A DNA stretch of 32,450 bases from Ophiothrix spiculata (Eukaryota > Echinodermata > Ophiuroidea > Amphilepidida > Ophiotrichidae), in NCBI GenBank assembly GCA_000969725.1, contig JXSR01S002931.1, one strand, 5' to 3'. How positions within the stretch are numbered: position 1 is the first letter of the stretch; each line of letters starts with the position of its first letter. Positions 1-19,393 of the stretch are shown here, piece by piece. The notes below the pieces were generated by a model that worked only from the letters and a program-made list of their open reading frames with translations, was not told the origin of the DNA and did not search any database. The position numbers were made by a program, and so were the translations under genes.

Positions 1-99
1 TGTAAGGATTACAATTGAGGGTTTTGGATGGATATATAATGCTATTTGATGTATAATTTTGAAATGTATAGTCTTGATTATCTCTGTTCATTTTTTCAG

Positions 100-9847
<9,748 letters not shown>

Positions 9848-9894
9848 AATGTTTACAGTTGAATTTACACTCAATACAAGGGTCCACTACACTA

Positions 9895-9900
9895 AATAAA
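9895..9900 (+). terminator. Possible polyadenylation signal AATAAA of the ABCC10-like gene
   Basis: This is a canonical hexamer 48 bases after the stop. It gives a short 3' UTR. In AT-rich DNA such hexamers also arise by chance. Confidence 0.35.
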
Positions 9901-10746
9901 CTGGCGCCGCTATGCGATATTTCTACAATCGGCAAAATTGACTGCCCTCCTAAATGAGGACCTCAAAAAGTGTGGAAGGGCAGTTTGTTTGGTGTATATT
10001 TTGTTGTAATCATGGAGTTATAGGTTTATTTAAAGTTTATTGATGCCATATTTGATCTTCAGAGAGCTTTGGTAAACTTTTAAATCTTTTCCAAGAAAGG
10101 GCATGAGATTTGGGAAATACAGAATGTGGCTGTCAGTAATGGGGCGGTATTACCTTCAACGCACAGTATCTAGAAAAATTTGTCTTGATGGTGTATATTT
10201 TTCATAATTTTTGTTAAATGAGATCATAATCAATAATAAGAAAAGCCAGTGTTGAAGAAACCAGTTGCTTTATTAATGAGTTCTCGGGTGTTTTTCGGAA
10301 GCCATTTTGTACAGTAAGTCAATGGGGAGCTATTTTGTGGTGTGCCGCCACAAGTGCAAACACACGGAGCATGTGCTCTTTCAATGTTTTGAGCTTCTCG
10401 ATATATTGATATCAAAATGCAACTACTTGGTTTAATACAAACGAAGCTGATAGTAGCTAAGTTTTCATTGCATTTTAATTTTGTTTCCTACCTCAATTCA
10501 TTCGTGTTTGAAATGTGAATTCTATTTTGTATTCGTTTGTGGTGAAAATATTGGGAAATGTATGCAATCATAATGGAAACAGGGTTGAAACCACCAACAG
10601 TTTGAATCTGGAAATTGAATTTTCAGGATTGTTCCATTATTTCTATTTTGTTAGATGTTATTTTTACTGTACATATATATGTTGTGTTTTGAGCAAATTA
10701 TGTATACTGGTCATATTACTTTCTGCTGGACAGTTAGCAATAGTGT
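9901..10746. other. 3' flank of the ABCC10-like gene, no recognised feature
   Basis: No supported gene is seen between the likely polyadenylation site and the assembly gap. The open frames here are short and AT-biased. Confidence 0.55.
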
Positions 10747-10961
10747 NNNNNNNNNNNNNNNNNNNNNNNNNNNNNNNNNNNNNNNNNNNNNNNNNNNNNN
10801 NNNNNNNNNNNNNNNNNNNNNNNNNNNNNNNNNNNNNNNNNNNNNNNNNNNNNNNNNNNNNNNNNNNNNNNNNNNNNNNNNNNNNNNNNNNNNNNNNNNN
10901 NNNNNNNNNNNNNNNNNNNNNNNNNNNNNNNNNNNNNNNNNNNNNNNNNNNNNNNNNNNNN
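10747..10961. other. Assembly gap (215 N)
   Basis: Undetermined bases. Any open frame that crosses it is meaningless. Confidence 1.
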
Positions 10962-11313
10962 GTTTATAAAGGAATTCGTTTGCAAAAGATATCATCTGAA
11001 AATGGAACTCGGGACTTGGTTCGACCATCCCCCTATGCTTTTGCAATGCATTTAGTTAGCTTAATTCCCTCATGTATGCAAAACAATAATTTATTAACAT
11101 GATGAAGTAGGCAAAAATTTCAAAGGGAACATGCTATTCCAATATATCGTTTGTGAAAAAGAATCGCAGCCATCATGTTTTCAATCCCAAATAGCGGCTA
11201 CGTTTAGATATAAAGTGGTCGTCTAATGCAATTTTTGGAAAATGAAAATCGGTCAAGGGCTTACGTAATTATGACGTCACAAAGTAATTCCGAAACGAAA
11301 ATGACAATTTTTC

Positions 11314-11521
11314 TACCGTTGATTTTGACATTTCTTAGGTAATAAATCATCCAATATTTAGTCCACCACCCACTGGTACCATTGTTCATGCCTTGAAGGA
11401 CAGGATTATGCCTTGAGGGTATCATTGTGTCCTTCACAACCCTCAAAGTAGACCACATAGTAGTGGGTGGGCTAAATATTGGATGATTTATTACCATTGA
11501 AATGTCAAAATCAGTGGTACA
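11314..11521. mobile_element. Foldback (palindromic) element, ~208 bp
   Basis: The left arm (11314-11375) contains ttgattttgacatttc and ggtaataaatcatccaatat. The right arm (11461-11521) contains the complement of both in the same order, about 60 bp with few mismatches. The spacer carries imperfect repeats of ccttgaaggaca and ccttgaggg. No open frame of note. Confidence 0.75.
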
Positions 11522-11566
11522 AAAGTTTAAGGCAAGGAACATGTAATGTCTTGGCAACAAATTGTT

Positions 11567-11788
11567 GTAAAAGTTCTTAATGTCGGAGTTTAACGGGATG
11601 TTTTGCTAACAAAAAAAGGAAATGTTAATTATACCATCTTGTAAGTTTCAGCAAGTCCATATCATGCAGGTTCTTTTCAAAATGGCGACTTAATTTGGAA
11701 GTGGCAATCCCCTTCCCTCAGACTTTGACGGCCTTCCATACCCATCTTAGGTGGTACCCTATTTTTTGATCAAAATGACCGCAAACGA
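11567..11788 (+). repeat. Direct repeat unit A (pairs with 12009-12250)
   Basis: Shared blocks in the same order are aaaagttctTaatgtc, ttttgctaa, tgtaagtttca, atggcgact/t, gactttgacggcct, ggtggtaccc and tcaaaatgac(c/t)gcaaa. The two units are clearly homologous but diverged, so this is an old duplication or two copies of one repeat family. Confidence 0.7.
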
Positions 11789-12008
11789 TATAAAAGTGCT
11801 ATTATGTAAACTTTGTTTCGCATTGTTATGCAACCGGCGATAAACTGTTCTGAGGTCAACGGTTTATCCCAAAATAACCCTTTGGAAGACGAGGGTTAAA
11901 TAAGGTAACTAATGGCAGTCGATTTTGAGAAGCACCCTGTAGACAGAAATTTGTAAAATCGAATAATTCATCAGCATGTACCTTTACAGCTAGCTTTTCA
12001 AAAAATCG

Positions 12009-12250
12009 TTATAAAAGTTCTAAATGTCCGATTTTCGTCGGTTTTTTTTGCTAATAAATGAAGGAATCAACAATTCTAACATGTTCTGTAAGTTTCAAGT
12101 CAATAGCATGCAGAAATTTTTAATAATGGCGATTTAAAATTTTCCGAGGTGGCAACCACACCCCCCCCTACCCGCCGACTTTGACGGCCTACCATTACTC
12201 CACCTAAGGTGGTACCCCCAATTTTTTTCATCAAAATGACTGCAAAGGAT
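12009..12250 (+). repeat. Direct repeat unit B (pairs with 11567-11788)
   Basis: This is the partner of unit A, with the same ordered blocks and a C-rich insertion before gccgactttgacggcct. Offset to unit A is about 445 bp. The DNA between the units (11789-12008) has no recognised feature. Confidence 0.7.
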
Positions 12251-13043
12251 TTTTGATTAATATTTACCAAAAACAAACACAATAAGCTAAAAAAATCAAA
12301 AGCCATGGATGACAGGGGGCGCTTCATTTTTAACACTTTATAGTATTGCTTTAAGGCGGAATTAAGGTTTGTGACTGGGGAAAATGCCCCATGCCCCCTG
12401 GTTCGTGACTGGTAAAATTGACCCCACGAAAAAATTATTGGGTTCATCGCAATTTCTTATGCGGGAAAGTTGTGTGGGCCACAGTGTTCTACTCTGACAC
12501 ATGATGTTGCAAGAACACTTGGTCTTCTATGAATAGGGCCTATTGGGGAAAATTCTGTGGCAGTATTTTTTTCTTTCCCTTTTTAAATAATATATGTTTG
12601 GGCCTTAAACGTAAAAGCAATATTTTTTGGTTGTCAGCAGCTAGTGACTTTGCTGACTCTTTAAATCTGCCACTGGTAAGGGGTCCAAGTTCTTGGATCT
12701 CAGACCTGCTTATAAACAATTGTATATGGGGCACTTTGGGGCCCAGTGTCCTTCACAGGCCCTTGGTGGTGTGAAAGAACGCTGGTTTCTCTATAAAATT
12801 GTGAAACTTTTTTGGGAGACTGTACATAATCATTATGTAGCTAGATCTAAATATCTGGATTACGATTTTGGTCTCAGTAAATCCCCGGGAGTAAATCCTA
12901 CTGCCTTTGGAGCAACTTGAGATCTTTTATTGAGCTTCTTTCATGTTTTCATCACAAACACCCAAACACATGTTCACGGAAATTTTCCCTCTTTCTAGTG
13001 CAACTCACATGATATTTAGGATGTGTTATGGATAACGTACAGG
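12251..13043. other. Intergenic stretch upstream of the first SLC16-like copy
   Basis: No supported gene here. The promoter and 5' UTR of the gene at 13044 probably lie here, but no core promoter element can be called from the sequence. Confidence 0.5.
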
Positions 13044-13236
13044 ATGGAGGTCACGTCGGTGGATCGTGGTTATGCCTGGGTGGTACTAGCGAGTTGTTTT
13101 GTAATGCGTTTCTTCGTTATGGGCATATGGGGGACCATTGGAATTTACATGTTGGAATGGGAGCATTACTTTGACATCAGTGCCAGCAGAACTGCATTAC
13201 TTGGCTCATCATTTGCAACTCTTATTTTCTGTTCAA
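13044..13236 (+). pseudogene. SLC16-like copy 1, exon 1
   Basis: The ATG at 13044 begins MEVTSVDRGYAWVVLAS, equivalent to MTTLPRTQIDHGYAWVVLAS in the intact copy. The donor gtaaga begins at 13237. It covers helix 1 and the following segment ISASRTALLGSS. This exon is itself open. Confidence 0.85.
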
Positions 13237-13446
13237 GTAAGAATATTTATTATTTTCATTCTTCTTTTTTACAAAAAGTAAGCAGAAAAGTCTATAAAGT
13301 TTTATAAAATGCTTCACAGTGGTTTTGTGTAAAGATACAAATGGATAATGAGGATGAACATCATACATGCATTATATGGAGATTCGTATACCACTGAACA
13401 TTTGCTGAACCAACCGTAAGAATTGCCGTAATCCAATCTCTTATCT

Positions 13447-13942
13447 AGTTCGGCGGAACTCACAATTAGGATACGTATCTGAATTTAGATACCCCGTATC
13501 AAAATTCTGATATCCGTATCTGAATTTGGATTAAACAAATTTTGTTAAAAACAGCTGAAATGGGATATCAGCTGAAATGAATATTCAGCTTCGCCGCCCA
13601 CCATAGCAGTATGTACAAAAGTCAATAACATTATCATCATTTGTCATCTAATTTGTAACAAAGTTTTGGCCAGATTACTTTGCTTTCTGTGATCAGGGCA
13701 TAATTTTGAAGCTGGAATGCACAGATGGAAATGGTATTTTCACAGATATATTTATCGTAGATGCAAGAAAGATTTTCTACATGTACTTGCCAGCTTGTGC
13801 TATCGATTTGTTGCATGCGCAACGACAGGCGTATCAGAATTCGGATACCCCTCCAGATCCTTATTCTGATACGTGTATCAGAATTTTGATACGTGGGTAT
13901 CCAAATTCAGATACGTATCCAAATTGTGAGTTACACCGAACT
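13447..13942. mobile_element. TIR element (~496 bp) with GATACGTATC-rich arms, in intron 1 of SLC16-like copy 1
   Basis: The left arm has agttcggcggaactcacaat, then ggatacgtatctgaattt and cgtatcaaaattctgata. The right arm carries the complement of each block in mirrored order, ending ccgaact at 13942. Arms are about 80-100 bp. The 10-base word gatacgtatc is itself a palindrome and recurs in both arms. No coding potential. Confidence 0.75.
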
Positions 13943-14074
13943 GATCTGGTTGATTTTGCTGATTGGTATGCACAGTGTAGGGGTGTGTTGACCCTTTCGA
14001 CGTGACCCCTTTATATTATCTTCCTGTGTCATTTATTTACCATGCTTAAACGTATAATATTTTTAATTCCGCAG

Positions 14075-14215
14075 CACCGATTTCATCTGCTTTGGCAAAT
14101 CACTTTACGCCCCAAATCGTGGCTGTTGCAGCAGGAGTGACCACGTGTTTATGTCTAATTGTTATCAGCTTACTCGATAACTTTTGGTTCGTTTGTGCAC
14201 TTATGTCTATCCTTG
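14075..14215 (+). pseudogene. SLC16-like copy 1, exon 2
   Basis: The acceptor is aattccgcag and the donor is gtaagt. It is 141 bp, exactly the length of exon 2 in the paralogue. It encodes APISSALANHFTPQIVAVAA and a helix ending in NFWFVCALMSIL. It is open throughout. Confidence 0.85.
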
Positions 14216-14493
14216 GTAAGTTACTGAAACTGCAAGTTATTTGATACTGATTGTGTACCACTGTGAATTTAAATCTGATTTACGGGAATACTAGTAATTG
14301 CCCGAGACATGATTGTATTTTAAGGGTTTTTGCCAAAACTGACATTTCCTGCGATATATGACAGTTCAATGATTCAAATTTTGTAATATTAAAACGGTGG
14401 CCCACTTTGAAGTCTTGAGGAACTCCACAATATTTATAGTACACACACTGCACTTTAAACTGCGTTATTCACATATTTCTATTGTCATTATAG

Positions 14494-15715
14494 GTTTTGG
14501 ATTTGGATTAACTTTTCAAACGGGTTCAACAGCTTTTATTTGCTACTTTGACAAACGGTACGGAATTGCAAATGGTCTGACCAGTGCTGCTACTGGAACT
14601 GGTTTATTCATCTTTCATCCAGTAATGGAAAGACTCATCGCTGAATATGGGTGGAAGGGTGCTCTACAAATCACGGCAGCTGTCATGAGCAATATTTGTG
14701 TGTGTGGATATCTCTTCCGCCCAATCAACAAATTTAGTGACGTAACAAATGAGAACGACAATACAGCACCGGGCACTTTCAACAAGATTGCAAAGCGATT
14801 TGATTTTTTATTTTATTGCGTAGTTAATGGAATACTTTATGGAGGTTTATATGCATACTATATCTATCTTTGCACACATTATGTCAGTGTAGGGATATCA
14901 GATTTGAACTCTTCATTTCTTATATCAATTACTGGTATTTTGTACATTAGCCATGAGAATTATACCCATTGGATATCTGTTTGATAGACAAATAATACGA
15001 GCAGAAAATTTGGCTGGTGTAGCTTTTCTGATATGTGGAATAAATATAACTGTAACAACTTTTGTAACCTCATATATAAGTCTTGTAGTGGTTGCTGTTG
15101 TGTATGGAGTTGCGTATGGCGTGGGAGGTGCTATCAATGTTATGGTAATAGCATTATCTGGTGGGTCTAAGAACGAAGCGTCTGGCGCAATTGAATACGC
15201 TAGAATAAGAACATCCCAACTCCATGTGCTGCCTTCTGTTAAGTTATGTAAAATATAAATGCATATAAATCTCGGAAAATGCTTTCAAATCACTAGAAAG
15301 CATTTTCATGTCTTTATCCCAATCATACTAAGTCTCACATTTGACCTTGTAGTTGACTTTGATAGACATTGTTAGATACTTTTCCTAGCATATAGTTGCA
15401 GAGAGGAGCTCATGGAGTTGGGATGTTCTTATTATGACTGTTTTATATAGCAATTATGTTCTATAACAATTATCTAACAATGTCTAAAAAAGTAAACTAC
15501 AAGGTCAAATATGATACTATGATTAGGATATTGACATGGAAAGGTTATTTTAGTGATGTGAAAGCACTTTCAGAAATTTGTTTTGCATTTATACTTTATA
15601 GATATGATTAACAGAAGGCAGCTATGGAGTTGGGATGTTCTTATTCTAGCGTATTCAATTGCTTGGCAATACCTGTATTGTGGCGTTGGCAATTTGTTTG
15701 CAATTTACGGAGGCG
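14494..15715 (+). pseudogene. SLC16-like copy 1, exon 3, interrupted by a transposable element
   Basis: The acceptor is gtcattatag and the donor is gtaagt at 15716. It encodes GFGFGLTFQTGSTAFICYFD then KRYGIANG, matching the paralogue closely. There is a one-base frameshift near 14949. At 15193/15194 the codons for SGAI are cut by the foldback element, and the frame resumes at 15662 with AWQYLYCGVGNLFAIYGGG. Without the insertion, one CAATTG and the extra base, the exon is 753 bp against 834 bp in the intact copy. Confidence 0.85.
15194..15655. mobile_element. Foldback MITE, 462 bp, inserted in an SLC16-like coding exon
   Basis: It is flanked by perfect 6-bp repeats CAATTG (15188-15193 and 15656-15661). 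Ends are aatacgctagaataagaaca at left and its exact complement at right. Homology between the arms extends through most of the element (arms ~215 bp, diverged inward), so it is almost one long hairpin. The end motif tggagttgggatgttcttat occurs both near the right end and again at the centre (about 15415-15433). No transposase is encoded. Six-base duplications occur in several DNA-transposon superfamilies, so I do not assign one. Confidence 0.88.
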
Positions 15716-15896
15716 GTAAGTATCCTCCTCCTTCTCCTCCTCCATCACGTCCATCACTTCCATCACTTCCATCATATCAATCGATATATATTTTTTTATT
15801 GTAATTTGATTTGGATCATTTTCTATTTTTGTTCACTGTTTTTTCTCTCATCCTTAACGTTACCTCTTTCTTTTTTCTTCGTTTTTCTACCGAGAG

Positions 15897-16079
15897 GTTA
15901 CCTGTATGACAAAACCAGCTCATATCAGATTCCGCTGATATTGTGTGGCAGTGTATATAGTGATATCAATGAGTTGCATCTTGTTGGCTAATCCAATTTG
16001 GCAACGTTGGCAATCCAAACTGGACAATCACAAACGTAGAGATTATATTAAAGAGGCTAGGACGGAAGATAATGTTTGA
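15897..16079 (+). pseudogene. SLC16-like copy 1, exon 4 (C-terminus)
   Basis: The acceptor is taccgagag after a long pyrimidine tract. It encodes GYLYDKTSSYQIPLILCG. After one extra base near 15950 the frame continues with ISMSCILLANP, QSKLDNHKRRDYI and a stop at 16077-16079. The paralogue has NILSDPL..LQNKLDRRKREQF at the same place, which confirms the reading. Confidence 0.8.
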
Positions 16080-16499
16080 CAAGATACCTCACATTCGTCT
16101 ATTACATTAGTCTGAAAATTGCCAAAGAGTGACTCGAAAGGACCAACAAACGAAACGACTGAAGTGCCTTATAAGGTCGATGACAAAATGCGAATAGCTT
16201 CATCATATGTCAGGAGATATGTCGGTGTCACTTTGATTTGATCAATTTGATTACAATGGATCATTTATAAAGAGCAAAGGGACGAAAAGAAAGAGTCCAA
16301 TTATAACATAAAAGAGTCAAAGAACATTTGCATAGATATAGCTATCTGGAATCCAACACAGATCAAATATCGGACCTTTGCATCAGTCAACTGTCCAATC
16401 TGCTGTCATCTAGACTGTAAGACTTTTAAGCTCAAGTTTAGGCATTTTGGTGGCTAATTTGACGACAATCAAACTCGAATGATAACCCTATCAGATAAA
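16080..16499. other. Flank downstream of SLC16-like copy 1, no recognised feature
   Basis: No open frame or repeat recognised. An AATAAA cluster at about 16495-16506 coincides with the tail of the adjacent SINE. Confidence 0.5.
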
Positions 16500-16775
16500 T
16501 AAATAAATATGACATATTTATAGAGGATAGCCTCATCAGTGTCTAGCACTGTTTTCCATAAGGGTCCTCTGTCAGATGGTCAGATTTATTTGACAGTTTT
16601 AGTGCAGGAGGAAAACCGGAGGTCCTGGAGTCGGAAAACTTGCGGAAGCAACGGTCGGACTGGCAACGACTTACACATAGTCACATACAGCGCCTGTTCC
16701 GGAGTTCAAACCCATGACAGTCCTGGGCTCATTGGTGCAAGGCGAGGGAAGTACCGCTGCGCCACCTGCTTCCCC
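16500..16775 (-). repeat. tRNA-derived SINE, minus orientation (same family as 3403-3646)
   Basis: On the minus strand it begins ggggaagcaggtggcgcagc. A B-box-like gggtttgaactccgg and the body gcttccgcaagttttccg follow, and the tail is gctagacactgatgaggc then tatcctctataaatatg. It aligns end to end with the copy at 3403-3646. The tail is followed by an AAATAAAT run. Confidence 0.8.
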
Positions 16776-17733
16776 AAAATGTTTTATTTGTTTAAAAAAA
16801 ATATCGTATTTGGTAAATACTGTGGTTAATGTTGCCCTGATAAACTGCACTCACAGTTTCAATATATCAATATACGCTAATTTAATCATTTATTGAAAAT
16901 TTTGTAAATGTTTTGTTGTTGTTTTAGTTTTACGTATTGTCCATGAATACTTAGGGTCAGACAGGCTGATAATTTAATCTGCAAACCTTTACTAATGGTA
17001 TACAGGTCAATAATTTTAGAAGTATAATTTTGTTTTGTTCTATTTTTTACTCAGCTGGGGAAAGCGGACTTGTGATATTTTTCAGAACTTTTGTCAACAA
17101 ATTGTCACGTCACGCTTCGATAATTTCACTCGAAGTGTCTTTGTTTTACTGAAACATAATTTTTACAGGGCATCTAAATCGATTCCGGTATACTATAACT
17201 GGTATTTATGTTTATCCGGAAATTCTGAATACCAACCTTCTGAAAAAATGTGAATGTCAGAGTATATACAAACCGTTGGAATATAAACCTGGCGAAGTTA
17301 TAACTTTACCGATATATTTCGGAGAAAAAATGGTTGATTTAGAAGTGAAGAAATAAAGACAAAAAAGTTAAAAACAAAAGCGATCGGAGTAGGAACTGTG
17401 CCCATACATTGGCAATTTGGCATATTCATCATGCTTCTTTCCCCTCACCCAATGACCCTCCCCTGATAACCCTCTTTTTTATGGTGTTCCTTACACATTG
17501 TCCTCATTTAGAAAACCTACACTATCATCAATTTTTTACAACGACTAGCTCCGAATGACCCAGTTTTATCGTCCTCTACACCAAATGCCCCTATTTTACA
17601 ACGCATTTGTCACCTATTGCCCCAACATCTTGGAAACCGATGAGCAGGTACATCACTTTCATATATGAGTGCCCCTTGGAAAACTGTCAATTATTATGAT
17701 AAAATTGGTACAACACCGGAAAAGCTTGCCTTT
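16776..17733. other. Intergenic, no recognised feature
   Basis: AT-rich DNA between the convergent SLC16-like copies. Only short open frames without recognisable domains are present. Confidence 0.5.
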
Positions 17734-17780
17734 GTCTAATCATGGAAAAAAGAGATAAGATCTTTTTTCCATGGTCTAAT
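17734..17780. repeat. 33-bp perfect hairpin flanked by 7-bp direct repeats
   Basis: catggaaaaaaga (17741-17753) and its exact complement (17761-17773) surround a 7-base loop. GTCTAAT lies immediately on both sides (17734-17740 and 17774-17780), as a target duplication would. Confidence 0.6.
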
Positions 17781-17924
17781 TATCAACATTAAAACGAGAT
17801 ACAGTAGAGTATAACTTTATATACTGGGCAATGGTAAATTATGTTAGCGTAACAAATAATTTAACAAAAAATAAACACTATTAATTATGGAATCAAAAAG
17901 ATTTGGAAAATATAATAATAATTC

Positions 17925-17929
<5 letters not shown>

Positions 17930-17955
<26 letters not shown>

Positions 17956-17962
17956 TATTATT
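17930..17962 (+). repeat. (ATT)n microsatellite
   Basis: An uninterrupted tatt/att run in AT-rich intergenic DNA. Confidence 0.85.
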
Positions 17963-18736
17963 ACATGTTTCAAAACATATTGCATTGTTTTAAAATATAT
18001 ATATATGTTCATACTTGTCATGCTTGTTGAAAATGTATGTTTTCTGTAACCATTTGTTTAAATAAATTATTTGTTTCACATTTTGAAAATATTTGTATCT
18101 TTTCTAAACACTACATTTTTAGAAATGTATGCGACGAGTTAAATCAAAAGGTACAGGTTGTCGGCCCGGTTGTCGGTCGTGCAAATTTGGAGATCATGCA
18201 AATTAAACTTGCAAATTATAAAGAAAATAATAAGAAAATTATTGTCACTATTCATCAACACTTCAAAACCCGATTTCTAGAAGCACGTTATCATTTCAAA
18301 GCTTACCCTTTCAACTGACATGGAAATCTGCAGTCAGTTAAAAGTAGACAACTTGTACCTTTCCATGTATTACGCGTTACATACATTTGAGCAAAACATT
18401 AATAAGTTTTATATGCAAATTGAAGCATTTAGGAAGCATCTTCACATCTGACAGTTTAAATGTTTAGGGTATGATTTTAGTCGATGGAACTCTCGGTACT
18501 CTTATTCAAGGCGCATGTGAAAATCCATGTTCAACGTTCGAGCATTATAGCCACCTCTGATACAAGTACGTGCAGCCCCATTTGAAATGATAACATAAGA
18601 CGGTGTAATGAAATACAGCGTTCGTGTGTCCTAGCTCCTATTCAGTTGTGTAGAACGTACTTGTACATATGCGATCAATAAATCATCGATTGCATCTAAA
18701 TATCATATTTATTCTCAAGCAGGAAATATCCTTTTA

Positions 18737-18908
18737 CAGTAGAACCTCGTTAACACAAAATCACTGGGGCCAAGGATTTTGTGTTATCAGGATTTTGCGT
18801 TATCCAACTAAATTCACATAGGATATACATACAAGGGACCAAAATCCAATTTTGTGTTGTTTATCAGGGTTTTGTGCTAACAGATTTTGTGTTAACGAGG
18901 TTCCACTG
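18737..18908. mobile_element. pogo/Tigger-like MITE, 172 bp
   Basis: The ends are cagtagaacctcgttaacac and the complement of gtgttaacgaggttccactg, one mismatch over 20 bp. TA flanks both sides (18735-18736 and 18909-18910). The CAGT(A/T)GAACCTCG terminus and TA target are hallmarks of pogo-type Tc1/mariner elements. The interior repeats ttttgtgtta/attttgcgtta units. No transposase. Confidence 0.85.
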
Positions 18909-19181
18909 TACTACGTACGTTTCACAACAACATCATAGTTATACTTTGGTTACAAATTATTCGCTGCGATACATCACTTTGGATACATAATTTCCACACT
19001 ACACGTATATTACTCTTCACCTTTTCATAAACTGTCGGTTGCTACACCTATGTCACATATCAAGCCAGACATGCAAACTTACATATCGATATACAGACAG
19101 ACAACACTCCTTTCTGTTCGCGAGGTATTAGTGGTAAATAAAATAGCACCGTACTAGCTGATCAGATTGACATCAAAATCT

Positions 19182-19393
19182 TCATACCGATGTTGCTGTA
19201 GCATTTGTTAAGTTATCTTGGTTGACATGATCAGTCTCCAGACTTTGGAACTGTTCTCTTTTGCGTCTGTCTAATTTATTTTGCAGACGTCCATGCAATG
19301 GATCTGATAATATGTTAACACCTAAACACGAAACACAAACACCACAGAGAGATAATGACAGTTGGTAGCTGTTGGAGATATCGTATAAGTAAC
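19182..19393 (-). CDS. SLC16-like intact gene, exon 4 (C-terminus)
   Basis: The acceptor tttcacag follows a T-rich tract. It encodes GYLYDISNSYQLSLSLCG, a last helix, then a cytoplasmic tail rich in charged residues (NKLDRRKREQF…) ending NATATSV. The stop is TGA (complement of 19182-19184). Confidence 0.88.

Larger units (their letters stand above)
13044..16079 (+). pseudogene. SLC16/monocarboxylate-transporter-like copy 1, disrupted
   Basis: This is a four-exon paralogue of the intact gene at 19182-24316. Exons are 13044-13236, 14075-14215, 14494-15715 and 15897-16079, with all three introns in phase 1. Family marks are the N-terminal DRGYAWVV (an MCT D-G-G-W-G-W-like motif) and the loop YFDKRYGIANG. 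Three lesions are visible. One is an extra base near 14949 (…GILYI | MRIIPIG). The second is a 462-bp foldback insertion at 15194-15655 with a CAATTG target duplication, which brings an in-frame TAA at 15256-15258. The third is an extra base near 15950, after LCG. Discounting these, the exon lengths sum to a multiple of three (about 422 codons), shorter than the paralogue mostly in the central loop. The single-base changes could be sequencing errors, but the insertion cannot. A pseudogene is likeliest. Confidence 0.85.

Noticed and set aside
10515-11102. Open frames across the N run
   Set aside because: They exist only because Ns contain no stop codons.
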